Assembly: GCA_018822105.1 (NCBI GenBank) | Contig: JAHJLB010000049.1 | Location: 1 to 64,000, forward strand | Direction: 5' to 3' | DNA length: 64,000 bases | From: Pseudomonadota bacterium | Lineage (GTDB): Bacteria > Desulfobacterota > Desulfovibrionia > Desulfovibrionales > Desulfovibrionaceae | Translations under genes and position numbers: made by a program | Shown here: positions 16,644 through 25,065 of the stretch, piece by piece | Position numbering within the stretch: position 1 is the stretch's first letter | Layout of the letters: every line of letters starts with the position of its first letter | Notes under the pieces: generated by a model | Seen by the model: the letters and a program-made list of their open reading frames with translations, nothing else | The model's database searches: none | Told to the model about the DNA's origin: nothing

Positions 16644-19435
16644 ACCTGCTGCCGGACGAGGAAGAACAGGTTCATGGGGGAGGCCTCAGCCTTGAGCAGG
16701 GCGGTCATGGCCGGGTTCTGCTCCGGTCCGTTCAGGGTCTGGTAGGCCAGCAGGGAGCGCACGGCCTTCTCCGTGTCAAAGGCGCCGCCCTTCTTGGCGT
16801 ACTCGAAGCCGGCCTTGCCGCGCTTCTCGTCGATGGCCGCGGTGGACTTGGCGAATTCGTAGTGGGTGTCGCCCTTGGCGATCTTGTCGCGCAGGAACTC
16901 ATAGGCCTTGTTCACAGGCTCCTTGCAGCAGCCGGTGATGAGCGCGATCTCCATCCAGGGCTCCAGGTCGTAGGCCTGGTAGTGCAGGGCGTTGCGCTCC
17001 TTGTGGTCCAGGGTCTCGCCCGTGGCCGCGTCGATGTTGGCCTTGAGGTGGGCCTGGACCTCGGCCTGGACCTTGTCGTAGGTGGCCTGGTCGCCCAGGG
17101 CGCGCGCCAGAAGCAGGAGCATCTTGATCTGGTGGGTGCGGTGGTTGTTGTACTGGGTCTTCTCGCCGTACTTCCAGGCCAGCTTGGCGTCGCGCATCTG
17201 GGCGAACCAGCCCAGCACCGCCGTGCGGTCCGGCTCGCTCATCTCGCAGCGCACAAGGTCATAGGCGTAGACCAGCTTGTCCAGGCGCGTTTCGTCGATG
17301 GGGTGCCCGGTGGGCTTGTTGGTCTTGGCCCAGCCCCGCAGGATGGCCGTGGCCTTGTCCAGGTACTTGCGCTCGCCCAGGACGCGGAAGCCCAGGGCCA
17401 GGTTGGCCGCGTTGTCGGCATCCTGGAAGGCCCGGCGCGAGGCGATGAGCTCCGGCGAGTCCTTGTCCGTCTGCCCGGCGCTGGCCAGGGTGCGCACCGG
17501 GGCGACGCCGTACTTCATGGCCTTCTCCGCCGCGGCGGCGAGCTGGGCGCGGACGGGCTCGGCCAGGGCCTCGGCCTTGATCTGCGTGGAGAAGCGGCCC
17601 GGCCAGAGCAGGGACTGGCCGTCCTTGCAGGCCTCGTTGGCCACGGGCCACACGGTGGGGCCCAGGCTGGACTGGCCTGCGGGCTGGCTGGGGGCGGGCT
17701 GGCCGGAGATGGGCACGGTGACCATGGTGCCGGCCTCGGTCCGCTTTTCGGTGGGACCCTGCATGCGCACAACCTCCCTGAATTCGTAGGTCATGGCCTG
17801 GTTGGCCGCCTTGGCCTCCTCTTCCTTGGAGGCCGTGGAGCGGAAGAAGTTGAACAGGGCCGCCAGCACCCGGTTGGACGGATTGCGGGAGAAGTTCACG
17901 GTGCACGGTGTGCCGGTGACGATGTCCTTGACCTCGACGTTCTTGCCGTCCTTGACGAAGAACAGGGTGGCCACGGCCGTGCGGTCCACGGTGGTGCGCC
18001 AGCGGTAGCGGCTGTCGGTCTCGTCGACGAAGCCGCGGGTGCGCTCGATCTGGATGACGCGGGCCTCGCGCTCGATGTTCAGGGAGGGGATGTAGACCTT
18101 GCACAGGGAGCCCAGGCGCACCTGAGTGGACTCGGCCTGGGTCAGGAAGACCTCGATGTAGCGGCTGTCGTCGCGCTCCAGCACGGCCAGGTTGTCGCCG
18201 CGGTCCACGGTGTTGCCGGGGGTCTTGAGCACGCGCACCACGTGTCCGTCAAAGGGCGCGCGGATGATGAGCAGGTCGGCCCCTCCTCCTCCTCCTCCTC
18301 CTCCCAGGCCTCTTTCCAGCTCGTCCACGCTCCTGCGGGCGGCCTCGATCTCGCCGTTCAGTCCGTAGCCGCGGCCCTCGATGCGGTCGCCGGAGAAGAA
18401 CAGTCCGGAGCGGTTCAGGCCGCTTACGGCCACATGGGCGATGCGCAGGTCGTTCTTGGCCACGGCCAGCTCGTTCTCAAGCTTTTCCACGAGCTGCTGC
18501 TCGGCCTCGAGCTCGGACTTGCTGATGGCGCCCTGGGCCTCCAGGGCCTTGCGGCGCGCCAGGTCGTTCTTGGCCAGGGCCAAGTCCTGGGTGACGGCCG
18601 CCACGCGGTCCGTGGCGCTGTTCAGGCGCGAGTCGCCGACCTTGCTGTAGATGCCCCGGGCGGCAAAATCCGCACCACGCTGGGCCAACAGGGCGTTCAG
18701 GCGGAAGCGGGCCGTGTTCAGGGCGACCATGACGCCGGAGTTGCCGACGTTGCCGGAGCCGTCAAGGCTGTTGAGCTTGATGACCGGCATGCCGGTCTTG
18801 ACGCTGCGGTCCACGGGGATGATGAGCTTCTCGAAGATGCCCGACACCGGCGCCACCAGGGGCTCGGTGGGGGCCACCACAACCCCGGCCTCCACTTCGA
18901 TGCGCATGAAGTTGGAGTAGAGGGTGATGCAGATGTAGAGCAAAATGCCACCGCCCACCAGCAGGTACATGAGCAAAATGAGCAGGCGCTTCAGGTTGCG
19001 GCGCAGGGGCGGGGTGTTGGCCTCCTCGATGAGGTCCATGTCCACCGGGGTGACGGGCATGTCCACCCGCCGGATGGCGTCCTGGAAGGAGGCCATTTCG
19101 CCCCCGAGAAGCCCCTCGCTGAAATACTTCAGCAGCTCGAGGTTCTCTTCGGTGATGTTCTCGAACTGCACCGCCAGCATGCCGTCGCCGTCGCGCGGGG
19201 TGCGCACCGCCTTGGAGGACTGGTTGAAGCTGATGTGGAAGCCCCGGAAGTCGATGAGCAGCTTCGGGTTGAATATCTCGTCCTTCTTCAGGGAGCCATC
19301 ATAGCCGTCCAGGCGGAATCCGCCCATGCTCCAGTCCGCGGCCTTGTACAGCTTGCCGTCGATCTCCACATGAATGGGCACGGACAGGCGGTAATGGAGC
19401 CGCTGACTCGGTGTTTCTCTCGTGACTTCTGGCAT
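16631..19435 (-). CDS. Alg44-AlgL fusion: PilZ c-di-GMP receptor, membrane fusion domain and alginate lyase
   Basis: 934 aa, against 389 aa for Alg44 and about 370 for AlgL. Order: cytoplasmic PilZ domain 10-110 with c-di-GMP residues R12xxxR16 and D34xSxxG39; membrane helix 150-172; periplasmic biotinyl-lipoyl/coiled-coil membrane-fusion region 180-530 broken by eight glycines at 378-385; a Pro/Gln-rich linker 570-595; alginate lyase (PL5 type) 600-925. The lyase part has YNNHRTHQIK with His765, and RNALHYQAYDLEPW with Arg814, His818 and Tyr819, matching the AlgL active site. c-di-GMP binding should switch on Alg8, and the tethered lyase would edit or clear periplasmic polymer. An AGGTGGGA ribosome site precedes ATG 19435. 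Confidence 0.9.
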   Translation of the reverse strand: MPEVTRETPSQRLHYRLSVPIHVEIDGKLYKAADWSMGGFRLDGYDGSLKKDEIFNPKLLIDFRGFHISFNQSSKAVRTPRDGDGMLAVQFENITEENLELLKYFSEGLLGGEMASFQDAIRRVDMPVTPVDMDLIEEANTPPLRRNLKRLLILLMYLLVGGGILLYICITLYSNFMRIEVEAGVVVAPTEPLVAPVSGIFEKLIIPVDRSVKTGMPVIKLNSLDGSGNVGNSGVMVALNTARFRLNALLAQRGADFAARGIYSKVGDSRLNSATDRVAAVTQDLALAKNDLARRKALEAQGAISKSELEAEQQLVEKLENELAVAKNDLRIAHVAVSGLNRSGLFFSGDRIEGRGYGLNGEIEAARRSVDELERGLGGGGGGGGADLLIIRAPFDGHVVRVLKTPGNTVDRGDNLAVLERDDSRYIEVFLTQAESTQVRLGSLCKVYIPSLNIEREARVIQIERTRGFVDETDSRYRWRTTVDRTAVATLFFVKDGKNVEVKDIVTGTPCTVNFSRNPSNRVLAALFNFFRSTASKEEEAKAANQAMTYEFREVVRMQGPTEKRTEAGTMVTVPISGQPAPSQPAGQSSLGPTVWPVANEACKDGQSLLWPGRFSTQIKAEALAEPVRAQLAAAAEKAMKYGVAPVRTLASAGQTDKDSPELIASRRAFQDADNAANLALGFRVLGERKYLDKATAILRGWAKTNKPTGHPIDETRLDKLVYAYDLVRCEMSEPDRTAVLGWFAQMRDAKLAWKYGEKTQYNNHRTHQIKMLLLLARALGDQATYDKVQAEVQAHLKANIDAATGETLDHKERNALHYQAYDLEPWMEIALITGCCKEPVNKAYEFLRDKIAKGDTHYEFAKSTAAIDEKRGKAGFEYAKKGGAFDTEKAVRSLLAYQTLNGPEQNPAMTALLKAEASPMNLFFLVRQQVWRR
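18282..18304 (-). repeat. In-frame GGA trinucleotide run encoding polyglycine
   Basis: About seven tandem CCT units on the plus strand read as GGA glycine codons on the coding strand. They lie at the tip of the coiled-coil hairpin of the Alg44 part (residues 378-385). Slippage would change the number of glycines without shifting the frame. Confidence 0.85.
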
Positions 19436-19513
19436 TTGCTTCCCACCTCTCTAAGCTTCGGACCGTGTCGGGCCAGTGTTTCGGCCCGCTGGAGTTCCAT
19501 TCGGACGGCCTTT

Positions 19514-19530
19514 TGCAACAAGCGTGCCGG
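19514..19530 (-). promoter_or_regulatory. Candidate sigma-54 promoter of the alginate-type operon
   Basis: Read on the minus strand the site is CCGGCACGCTTGTTGCA. It matches the -24/-12 consensus TGGCACG-N4-TTGCA at all but the first base, with exact GG-N10-GC spacing. The start point would be near 19503, about 68 bases before the alg44L ATG. A short inverted repeat GGAAT-AAT-ATTCC at 19529-19541 lies directly upstream. An enhancer-binding protein is required; it is not identified. Confidence 0.8.
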
Positions 19531-19745
19531 AATAATATTCCGTGTCGCAGGCACTTGCTCATGATCCCCCTGCGTTGCCTAGGCAAAATCAAGGCAAAGT
19601 TTATGGGCCTGTTGCTACCTTATCGGCACGGTCCAAAGAATCATTAGTACGACTGATGCATTTTCCGAAAGGCATAAGGCCAGGGCGTTTTGTGCAAATT
19701 AACGCATGGTTGGCCGGGCCTGTCAAGGCGTTGCGGCAAAAAGCC

Positions 19746-19774
19746 TTGACCGCCGGGGCCTGCCTGGCTATAGG
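19746..19774 (+). promoter_or_regulatory. Sigma-70 promoter of the riboswitch-BenE unit
   Basis: TTGACC at 19746-19751, a 17-base spacer and TATAGG at 19769-19774. The predicted start point near 19781 lies just before the first paired base of the ZTP riboswitch. Confidence 0.75.
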
Positions 19775-19786
19775 CCCTGATTGCAA

Positions 19787-19862
19787 TCGCCCTGCGTGAC
19801 TGGCGAAACGTGGAAGAAACCACGAGGAAGCGCAGGGTGCCCCCTGCCGCTCGCCTGGGCTG
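19787..19862 (+). promoter_or_regulatory. ZTP (pfl) riboswitch
   Basis: The first stem P1 pairs CCCTGCG (19790-19796) with CGCAGGG (19831-19837). Inside it are the conserved TGACTGGCG, a hairpin CGTGG-AAGAAA-CCACG and AGGAAGCG. The 3' subdomain ends with CCGCTCGCCTGGGC. These elements in this order are the hallmark of the pfl motif, which binds ZTP/ZMP and reports low 10-formyl-tetrahydrofolate. No T-tract terminator follows. A stem CCCTCCC/CGGGAGG downstream could mask a GGAGG ribosome site near 19921, so control may be translational (inference). Confidence 0.88.
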
Positions 19863-19930
19863 CATCCCCCTTGCGCGGGATGTACCACCGACACCCTCCC
19901 ATGTCCCGGGAGGCGCTTTCGGAGGCGTTC

Positions 19931-21133
19931 ATGCGGCCAATCAGCCAAACCACCACCGCAACCCTGCTGGACCTGCGCCGGGACTTCTCCCTGTCCGCCG
20001 CAGTGGCCGGGCTCGTCGCCGTCATGGTCTCCTATGGCGGGCCGGCGGCCATCATCTTCCAGGCCTCGGCCAAGGCCGGCCTGACCCCCGGACAGCTCTC
20101 CAGCTGGATCTGGGCCATCTCCATCGGCTCCGGCCTGGCAGGCCTGGTCTTGAGCCTCGCCTACCGCGCGCCGGTCATCGTGGCCTGGTCCACGCCCGGC
20201 GCCGCGCTTCTGGCCGCGGGCTGGGCGGCCTATCCCTACCCGCAGGCCGTCGGGGCCTTTGTGCTGGCCGGCGCGGCCATCACCCTGTTCGGGGCCACGG
20301 GGCTCTTCTCCGCGCTCATGGAGCGCATCCCGCGCGCCGTTGTGGCGGCCATGCTGGCGGGAATTCTGTTCCGCTTCGGGGTGGAGGTGTTCACCGCGCT
20401 CTCCGGCGCGCCCATGCTCGTGGCACCCATGCTGGCCTGCTACCTGGCCGTGAAGCGCCTCAGCCCGCGCTACGCCATCCTGGCGACCCTCCTGGCCGGG
20501 CTGGCCGCCTCCGCGGCCCTGGGCCTGCTGCATCTGGGCGCGGTCAGCGCGGCCCTGGCCCGGCCCGAGCTGACCAGGCCGGACTTCCGCCTGGGCGCGC
20601 TCATGGGCCTGGGGGTGCCGCTGTTCCTGGTGACCATGACCGGCCAGAACGCCACGGGCCTCGGCGTGCTGCGCACCGCAGGCTACAAGACCCCCGGCGG
20701 ACCGCTGGTGGCGGCCACGGGCGCCCTGTCCACGCTCCTGGCCCCCTTCGGGGCCCACGGCATCAACCTGGCGGCCATCACGGCGGCCATCTGCACCGGG
20801 GCCGAGGCCCACGCCGATCCCGACCGGCGTTACGTGGCCGGGGTCGTCTGCGGGCTGGCCTACCTGGTGGTGGGAGTCTTCGGGGCCACGCTGGTGGGCG
20901 TCTTCGCCGCGCTGCCCGCCCCCCTGGTGGCGGTCATCGCCGGCCTGGCCCTGTTCGGGGCGCTCATGGCCGGGCTGACCCAGGCCATGGACGACGAGCC
21001 GCGGCGCGAGGCCGCGCTGGTGACCTTCCTCGTCACCGTGTCCGGCGTCACGCTGTGGGGCGTGGGTTCGGCCTTCTGGGGACTGGTGGGCGGCGTGTTG
21101 GCCAATGCCGCCCTGACCGCGCGCAGGGGGTAG
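19931..21133 (+). CDS. BenE-family benzoate/H+ symporter-like transporter under ZTP control
   Basis: 400 aa with about twelve hydrophobic segments across the whole length, in the inner membrane. Family marks are VMVSYGGPAAIIFQA near 31-45, TPGAALLAAGW near 88-98 and MTGQNATGLGVLR near 238. BenE proteins import benzoate with protons. The upstream ZTP riboswitch ties expression to folate or purine one-carbon stress, so the real cargo may be a folate or purine precursor; p-aminobenzoate is an attractive guess. ATG 19931 was chosen for the GGAGG seven bases before it; ATG 19901 is possible. Confidence 0.82.
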   Translation: MRPISQTTTATLLDLRRDFSLSAAVAGLVAVMVSYGGPAAIIFQASAKAGLTPGQLSSWIWAISIGSGLAGLVLSLAYRAPVIVAWSTPGAALLAAGWAAYPYPQAVGAFVLAGAAITLFGATGLFSALMERIPRAVVAAMLAGILFRFGVEVFTALSGAPMLVAPMLACYLAVKRLSPRYAILATLLAGLAASAALGLLHLGAVSAALARPELTRPDFRLGALMGLGVPLFLVTMTGQNATGLGVLRTAGYKTPGGPLVAATGALSTLLAPFGAHGINLAAITAAICTGAEAHADPDRRYVAGVVCGLAYLVVGVFGATLVGVFAALPAPLVAVIAGLALFGALMAGLTQAMDDEPRREAALVTFLVTVSGVTLWGVGSAFWGLVGGVLANAALTARRG

Positions 21134-21143
21134 GACAGGGCAG

Positions 21144-21340
21144 GCCTCCGGCGGCCGGGGGGCTTGAAGCCCCCCCGGGCCCCCCCATTGGCTTGCGGGG
21201 CTGCTGTTCCGGCGCTTTGCGCCGGAACAGCAGCCCCGCAAGCATGAGGTGTCGGGATGGGGCGCAGCGGTGTTCCCCACCCCTTGAAATCGGATGGGGG
21301 GGGCGGGGGGAATCGTTTCCTTCGGCGGACCCCCTGGGGA
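21144..21340. repeat. GC-rich palindromic extragenic element, copy 2, with a 24-bp perfect hairpin
   Basis: The spacer after benE contains, on the minus strand, a GGGGGCTTCAAGCCCCC stem with CGGCCGCCGGAGGC (21144-21177). A perfect inverted repeat of 24-base arms (21192-21215 and 21219-21242) with a TTT loop follows. Then comes a segment near 21290-21340 with a run of G, GGGGGGAATC and CGGCGG that is shared with the reverse complement of the 3899-4047 element. There is no T run, so simple termination is not obvious. Confidence 0.7.
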
Positions 21341-21358
21341 ATACTGGCCGGGCGCGGG

Positions 21359-21604
21359 CTAGTAGGGCATGGAGCGGCCGTTGGGCGGGGCGATCTCCTC
21401 CCAGTCGGCGATGGAGGCCAGCTCCTGGGGCACGAACTCCCAGCGTTCGCCTTCGCGCAGGGCATCCTCCGGGTTGTCGTCGTGGATGACGCGGTCCAGG
21501 GCCTCGGCCGCGGTGCCGAGGTCGGCCTCGACCATGGCCATGATGGTCTCGGGGTGGCGTTCGCCTTCGGCGGTGACGCGGTAGACGAGATAGAGCGTGC
21601 GCAT
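21359..21604 (-). CDS. Conserved-looking small hypothetical protein
   Basis: 81 aa starting MRTLYLVYRVTAEGERHPET; no domain recognised. It has an acidic, mixed alpha/beta character and no membrane helix. ATG 21604 is preceded by GGAGG four bases upstream, which is better than the longer frame from 21634. It stands alone between the extragenic element and the divergent phosphoesterase gene. Confidence 0.6.
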   Translation of the reverse strand: MRTLYLVYRVTAEGERHPETIMAMVEADLGTAAEALDRVIHDDNPEDALREGERWEFVPQELASIADWEEIAPPNGRSMPY

Positions 21605-21768
21605 ATGGCCTCCAGGGTGCTTGCCGCGCATCATGCCCCAGAACTGCCCCGGGCGTAAAGGGCCTGCAGCGCCGGGCTTGACGCCGGCCGCCCGGCCCTT
21701 CTAGTGTGCCGCAACATGCTTGGCCGTGCCCGCGCCGGGCGTGCTGCGTCAACTTCTGGAGCCCGCCC

Positions 21769-22905
21769 ATGCGTTTCTACCTCGTCTTCACGCTCATCTT
21801 CATGCTCATGCTCCTGGTGCTGCTGGCCCAGGTCCGCCGCCAGGCCGGGCTTTCGCGCCGCACCTACGTCCTGACCCTGCTGGGCGGCCTGGGCGTGAGC
21901 CTGTTTCTGGCCTCCACCCGCTTCATGCCCGAATCCTGGCCCATGGCCCTGGCCCGGCCCGCCTGGTGGATCGGCTACGGCGCCTTCGGGCTGGTGGCCT
22001 ACGCCTTTCTGTACCAGGTCCTGCTCTTCTGCGCCGAGATGGTGTCGCGCCTGGCGCTGCCGCGCCTGGCCCCGGCCCTGCGTTCGCTTTGGGCCATGCA
22101 GGCGGTGTTCATCCTGGCCGCCGGCACTGTGGGCTGGGGCCTATATGAGGTGGGCGACCTGCGCGTCGTCTCCCGGCAGGTGACCTCGGCCAAGGTATCG
22201 CAGCGCATGCGCGTGGTGGCCCTGAGCGACCTGCACCTGGGGGCGCTGACCCTGGACTCCCGGCTGGAGGCCCTGGTGCGCCTGGTCAAGGCCCAGAACC
22301 CGGACCTCGTGCTCCTGGTGGGCGACATCGTCAACGACCATCCGGAGGCCCTGGAGCCGCAGGCGAACATGCTGCGGGCCATGCGCCCGCGCCTGGGCAT
22401 GTTCGGCGTCTTCGGCAACCACGAGCGTTACGGGGGCGACGCCAGAAGCGCACAGGTCTTCCACTGGGCCGGGGCGGAGCTTCTGCGCGGACGCGCCGTG
22501 TACCTGCCGGGGGCCGGGGTGCAGCTTCTGGGCGTGGACGACCCCGGCCGCTCGGGCAACAGCGTGGCCGAGATCGCCCGGGGCATCCGCGCCCTGGCGC
22601 CGATCCTCGACCCCGCCAGCTTCCACATCCTCATGAACCACCGCCCCCTGGCCTGGCGCGAGGCGGCAAAGCCCCTGGGCATCGAGGTCATGCTCTCCGG
22701 CCATACCCACCGGGGGCAGCTGTTTCCCTTCTACCTGGTGGTGCACATGTTCAACGAGTTCATGGGCGGCTGGTACGAGGAGGACGGGCAGCTCCTGGGC
22801 GTGAGCGCGGGTGCGGGCTTCTGGGGGCCGCCCATGCGCGTCCTGGCCCCGCCGGACATCCTGGTGCTGGACGTGCTGCCGGCCGCCCCGGCGCAGAATC
22901 CGTGA
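21769..22905 (+). CDS. Membrane-anchored metallophosphoesterase
   Basis: 378 aa. Four hydrophobic segments in the first 130 residues are followed by a calcineurin-like phosphoesterase domain with the complete metal signature: SDLHLG, GDIVND, GNHE and SGHTHRGQ. Family members (YkuE/YaeI type) act on phospholipids or related phosphodiesters. The active site most likely faces the periplasm. ATG 21769 (MRFYLVFTLIF) begins the first helix. The downstream kinase starts 71 bp later and may be read separately. Confidence 0.9.
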   Translation: MRFYLVFTLIFMLMLLVLLAQVRRQAGLSRRTYVLTLLGGLGVSLFLASTRFMPESWPMALARPAWWIGYGAFGLVAYAFLYQVLLFCAEMVSRLALPRLAPALRSLWAMQAVFILAAGTVGWGLYEVGDLRVVSRQVTSAKVSQRMRVVALSDLHLGALTLDSRLEALVRLVKAQNPDLVLLVGDIVNDHPEALEPQANMLRAMRPRLGMFGVFGNHERYGGDARSAQVFHWAGAELLRGRAVYLPGAGVQLLGVDDPGRSGNSVAEIARGIRALAPILDPASFHILMNHRPLAWREAAKPLGIEVMLSGHTHRGQLFPFYLVVHMFNEFMGGWYEEDGQLLGVSAGAGFWGPPMRVLAPPDILVLDVLPAAPAQNP

Positions 22906-22976
22906 CCCCGGGCATGGACCCTGGCCGCGTTCTCGGGTAAGCCTGGAGCAACGGCCCAATCCCCGCGAGGAGCCCT

Positions 22977-24413
22977 GTGGACAAACCCCATCCCCGACGT
23001 CTCGGCATCACCGCCAAGCTGCTGCTCTGGTGCCTGGGCCTGGTGACCATCTTCTACGCCACCACCAGCGTGCTCTTCCTGCGCATCCAGAACCTGGTGG
23101 AGGTCTCCAGCGCCATCGTCAACGTCAACTACGACATCGACAAGTCCGCCCAGCGCATGATCCAGCAGCTCCTGGCCATGGAGGAGAACCGCAAGAGCTT
23201 CGAGATATTGCAGAAAGATGTGTACATGGAGCAGTTCCTGGCGGAGCTGCAGGACTTCGGCACAGAGCTCACCAGCGTGCTGGGGCGCCACCCGGAGTAC
23301 CGGGAGGCCTGGACCGAGCTGACGAGCGATTACACCATCGTGCTTTCGCGCAGCGGCAACCCCGAGGTCAGCTCCCTGCCGGACAAGACCATCAGCCGGT
23401 GGCTGGACATCCTTTCCGCGGCGCGCCAGACCAACCAGGAGGAGATGGAGGCCCGGCTGAACGAGCTGGCGGCCAAGAGCCAGGCCGCCGAGCGCCTGGG
23501 CTTCGTCGGGCTGGTGGCCAGCATCACCATCGGCGTTCTGGGAAGCCTGTTCATCGCCTACCGCCTGAACCTCTCCCTTGCGGAGATCCGCCGGGGCATC
23601 CGCGAACTGGGCCGGGGCGAACCCGCCAGGCCCGTGCGCGTCAGCTCCAAGGACGAGCTGGGCGACCTGGCCCAGGCCTTCAACAACATGACCGCCAGGC
23701 TCACGGAGGAGGAGAGCATGCGCCAGGACTTCATCGCCATGCTCTCCCACGAGATACGCACCCCGCTGACCAGCATCCGCGAGTCCGTGGACCTGGTGGC
23801 CGACGGGGTGTTCGGCCAGCTCAACGAGAAGCAGCGGCACTTCCTGGACATCTCCCGGCAGGAGGCCTTGCGCCTGACCAACCTGCTGGAGCGCTTCATG
23901 CAGGTCTCCAGCCTGGAGGCCCAGCGCCTGCGCCTGGTCACCGCGCCCCTGGACGCCGCCGCCCTGGCGCGCGACGCCGTGGACCGCATGCAGTCCATGG
24001 CCCTGGCCAAGAACATCACCCTCAAGACCGAGCTGCCGGACGAGTTCGTCTTTGTGGAGGCCGACCAGGAGCATGTGTCCCAGGTCTTGGTCAACCTCAT
24101 GGGCAACGCCGTGAAGTTCTCGCCCCCGGATTCCCTGGTGCGCCTGAGCGTGACCCCGGAGCCCGCGGGCGACTGGGTGATCTTCTGCGTGGTGGACGAG
24201 GGGCCGGGCATCTCCGCGGAGGAGCAGCAGCGCATCTTTCTCAAGTACTACCGCGAGCCCTCTGTGCGCGGCAGCGTTGCGGGCCTGGGCCTGGGCCTGT
24301 CCATCGCCAAGGGCATCGTGGAGGCCCACGGCGGGACCATGTGGCTGAACAGCGCGGTGGGCTGCGGATCGAGCTTTTGCTTTTCCCTTCCCAAGCCGCG
24401 GGCGATGGTATAG
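22977..24413 (+). CDS. Sensor histidine kinase (QseE/GlrK-like)
   Basis: 478 aa. Helix 1 about 13-34, a helical periplasmic domain about 35-174, helix 2 about 175-196, HAMP about 197-245. HisKA has phospho-acceptor His258 ([12 protein letters not shown]) and HATPase_c has VNLMGNAVKFSPP, DEGPGIS and GLGLGLSIAKGIVEAHGG. It phosphorylates the regulator two genes downstream (inference from operon order). The start is GTG 22977 after GAGGAG. The gene order kinase, lipoprotein, sigma-54 regulator is the same as enterobacterial qseE-qseG-qseF. Confidence 0.9.
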   Translation: MDKPHPRRLGITAKLLLWCLGLVTIFYATTSVLFLRIQNLVEVSSAIVNVNYDIDKSAQRMIQQLLAMEENRKSFEILQKDVYMEQFLAELQDFGTELTSVLGRHPEYREAWTELTSDYTIVLSRSGNPEVSSLPDKTISRWLDILSAARQTNQEEMEARLNELAAKSQAAERLGFVGLVASITIGVLGSLFIAYRLNLSLAEIRRGIRELGRGEPARPVRVSSKDELGDLAQAFNNMTARLTEEESMRQDFIAMLSHEIRTPLTSIRESVDLVADGVFGQLNEKQRHFLDISRQEALRLTNLLERFMQVSSLEAQRLRLVTAPLDAAALARDAVDRMQSMALAKNITLKTELPDEFVFVEADQEHVSQVLVNLMGNAVKFSPPDSLVRLSVTPEPAGDWVIFCVVDEGPGISAEEQQRIFLKYYREPSVRGSVAGLGLGLSIAKGIVEAHGGTMWLNSAVGCGSSFCFSLPKPRAMV

Positions 24414-24416
24414 AAA

Positions 24417-25052
24417 ATGGGCATGACGCCGCGCCGTGCATTCTTCCGGGAACGGGCCCGCCCCGCGGGGCTGGCCCTTGTGCTTATGCTCTCCCTGGGC
24501 CTGGGGGGCTGCGCCCTCTTCGGCCCGCGCCCCGGCGAGGGCCAGCAGTTCCAGGATCCGCGCTCGGCCTACGTCCTGGCCGTGGACTCCTATCTGTCCG
24601 GGCAGTACGAGAAGGCCGCCAGCATCTTCCAGCGCCTTTCCGGCAATGCCTCGGACCCGCTGCTGGCGCGCAAGGCCTATTTCGGCCTGGCCTGCGCCAG
24701 GCTGGCCACGGCCAAGACCCCGGAGGATCTGCGCGCGGGGCTGGCCATCTGGAACACCTGGGTGCAGATGACGCCCGAGGGGCTGCCTTCCGAGGATCCG
24801 CGCCTCATCACGCCGCTTTTGCCCCGGCTGGCAGCCTCGCACAGCCTGAGCAGCCCGGCCATGCTCTCGGAGGCGGAGATCGACCGCGAGCTTGCGCGCT
24901 CCCAGCGCCTGGCCGGGTGCCAGGAGGAGAGCGGCAAGACCAGGGAGCTGTTGCGCAAGAAGACGGCCGAGGCCGAAGCCCTGCGCAGCCAGCTCAACGC
25001 CATGGAGCGCCTGCACCAGGAGCTCAGCCAGAAGAAGAAGGGCCTGGAGTAG
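24417..25052 (+). CDS. TPR-like lipoprotein of the kinase operon (QseG-like position)
   Basis: 211 aa. The lipobox LGLGGC places the lipidated cysteine at Cys32. The mature part is helical, with a TPR-like stretch near 50-105 and a coiled coil at the C-terminus (about 165-211). The gene lies 3 bases after the kinase and 13 before the regulator, so it belongs to the operon. In enterobacteria QseG in this position binds the kinase and modulates it; the same role is inferred here from position, not from sequence identity. Confidence 0.75.
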   Translation: MGMTPRRAFFRERARPAGLALVLMLSLGLGGCALFGPRPGEGQQFQDPRSAYVLAVDSYLSGQYEKAASIFQRLSGNASDPLLARKAYFGLACARLATAKTPEDLRAGLAIWNTWVQMTPEGLPSEDPRLITPLLPRLAASHSLSSPAMLSEAEIDRELARSQRLAGCQEESGKTRELLRKKTAEAEALRSQLNAMERLHQELSQKKKGLE

Positions 25053-25065
25053 CCGGCGGAAGCCT

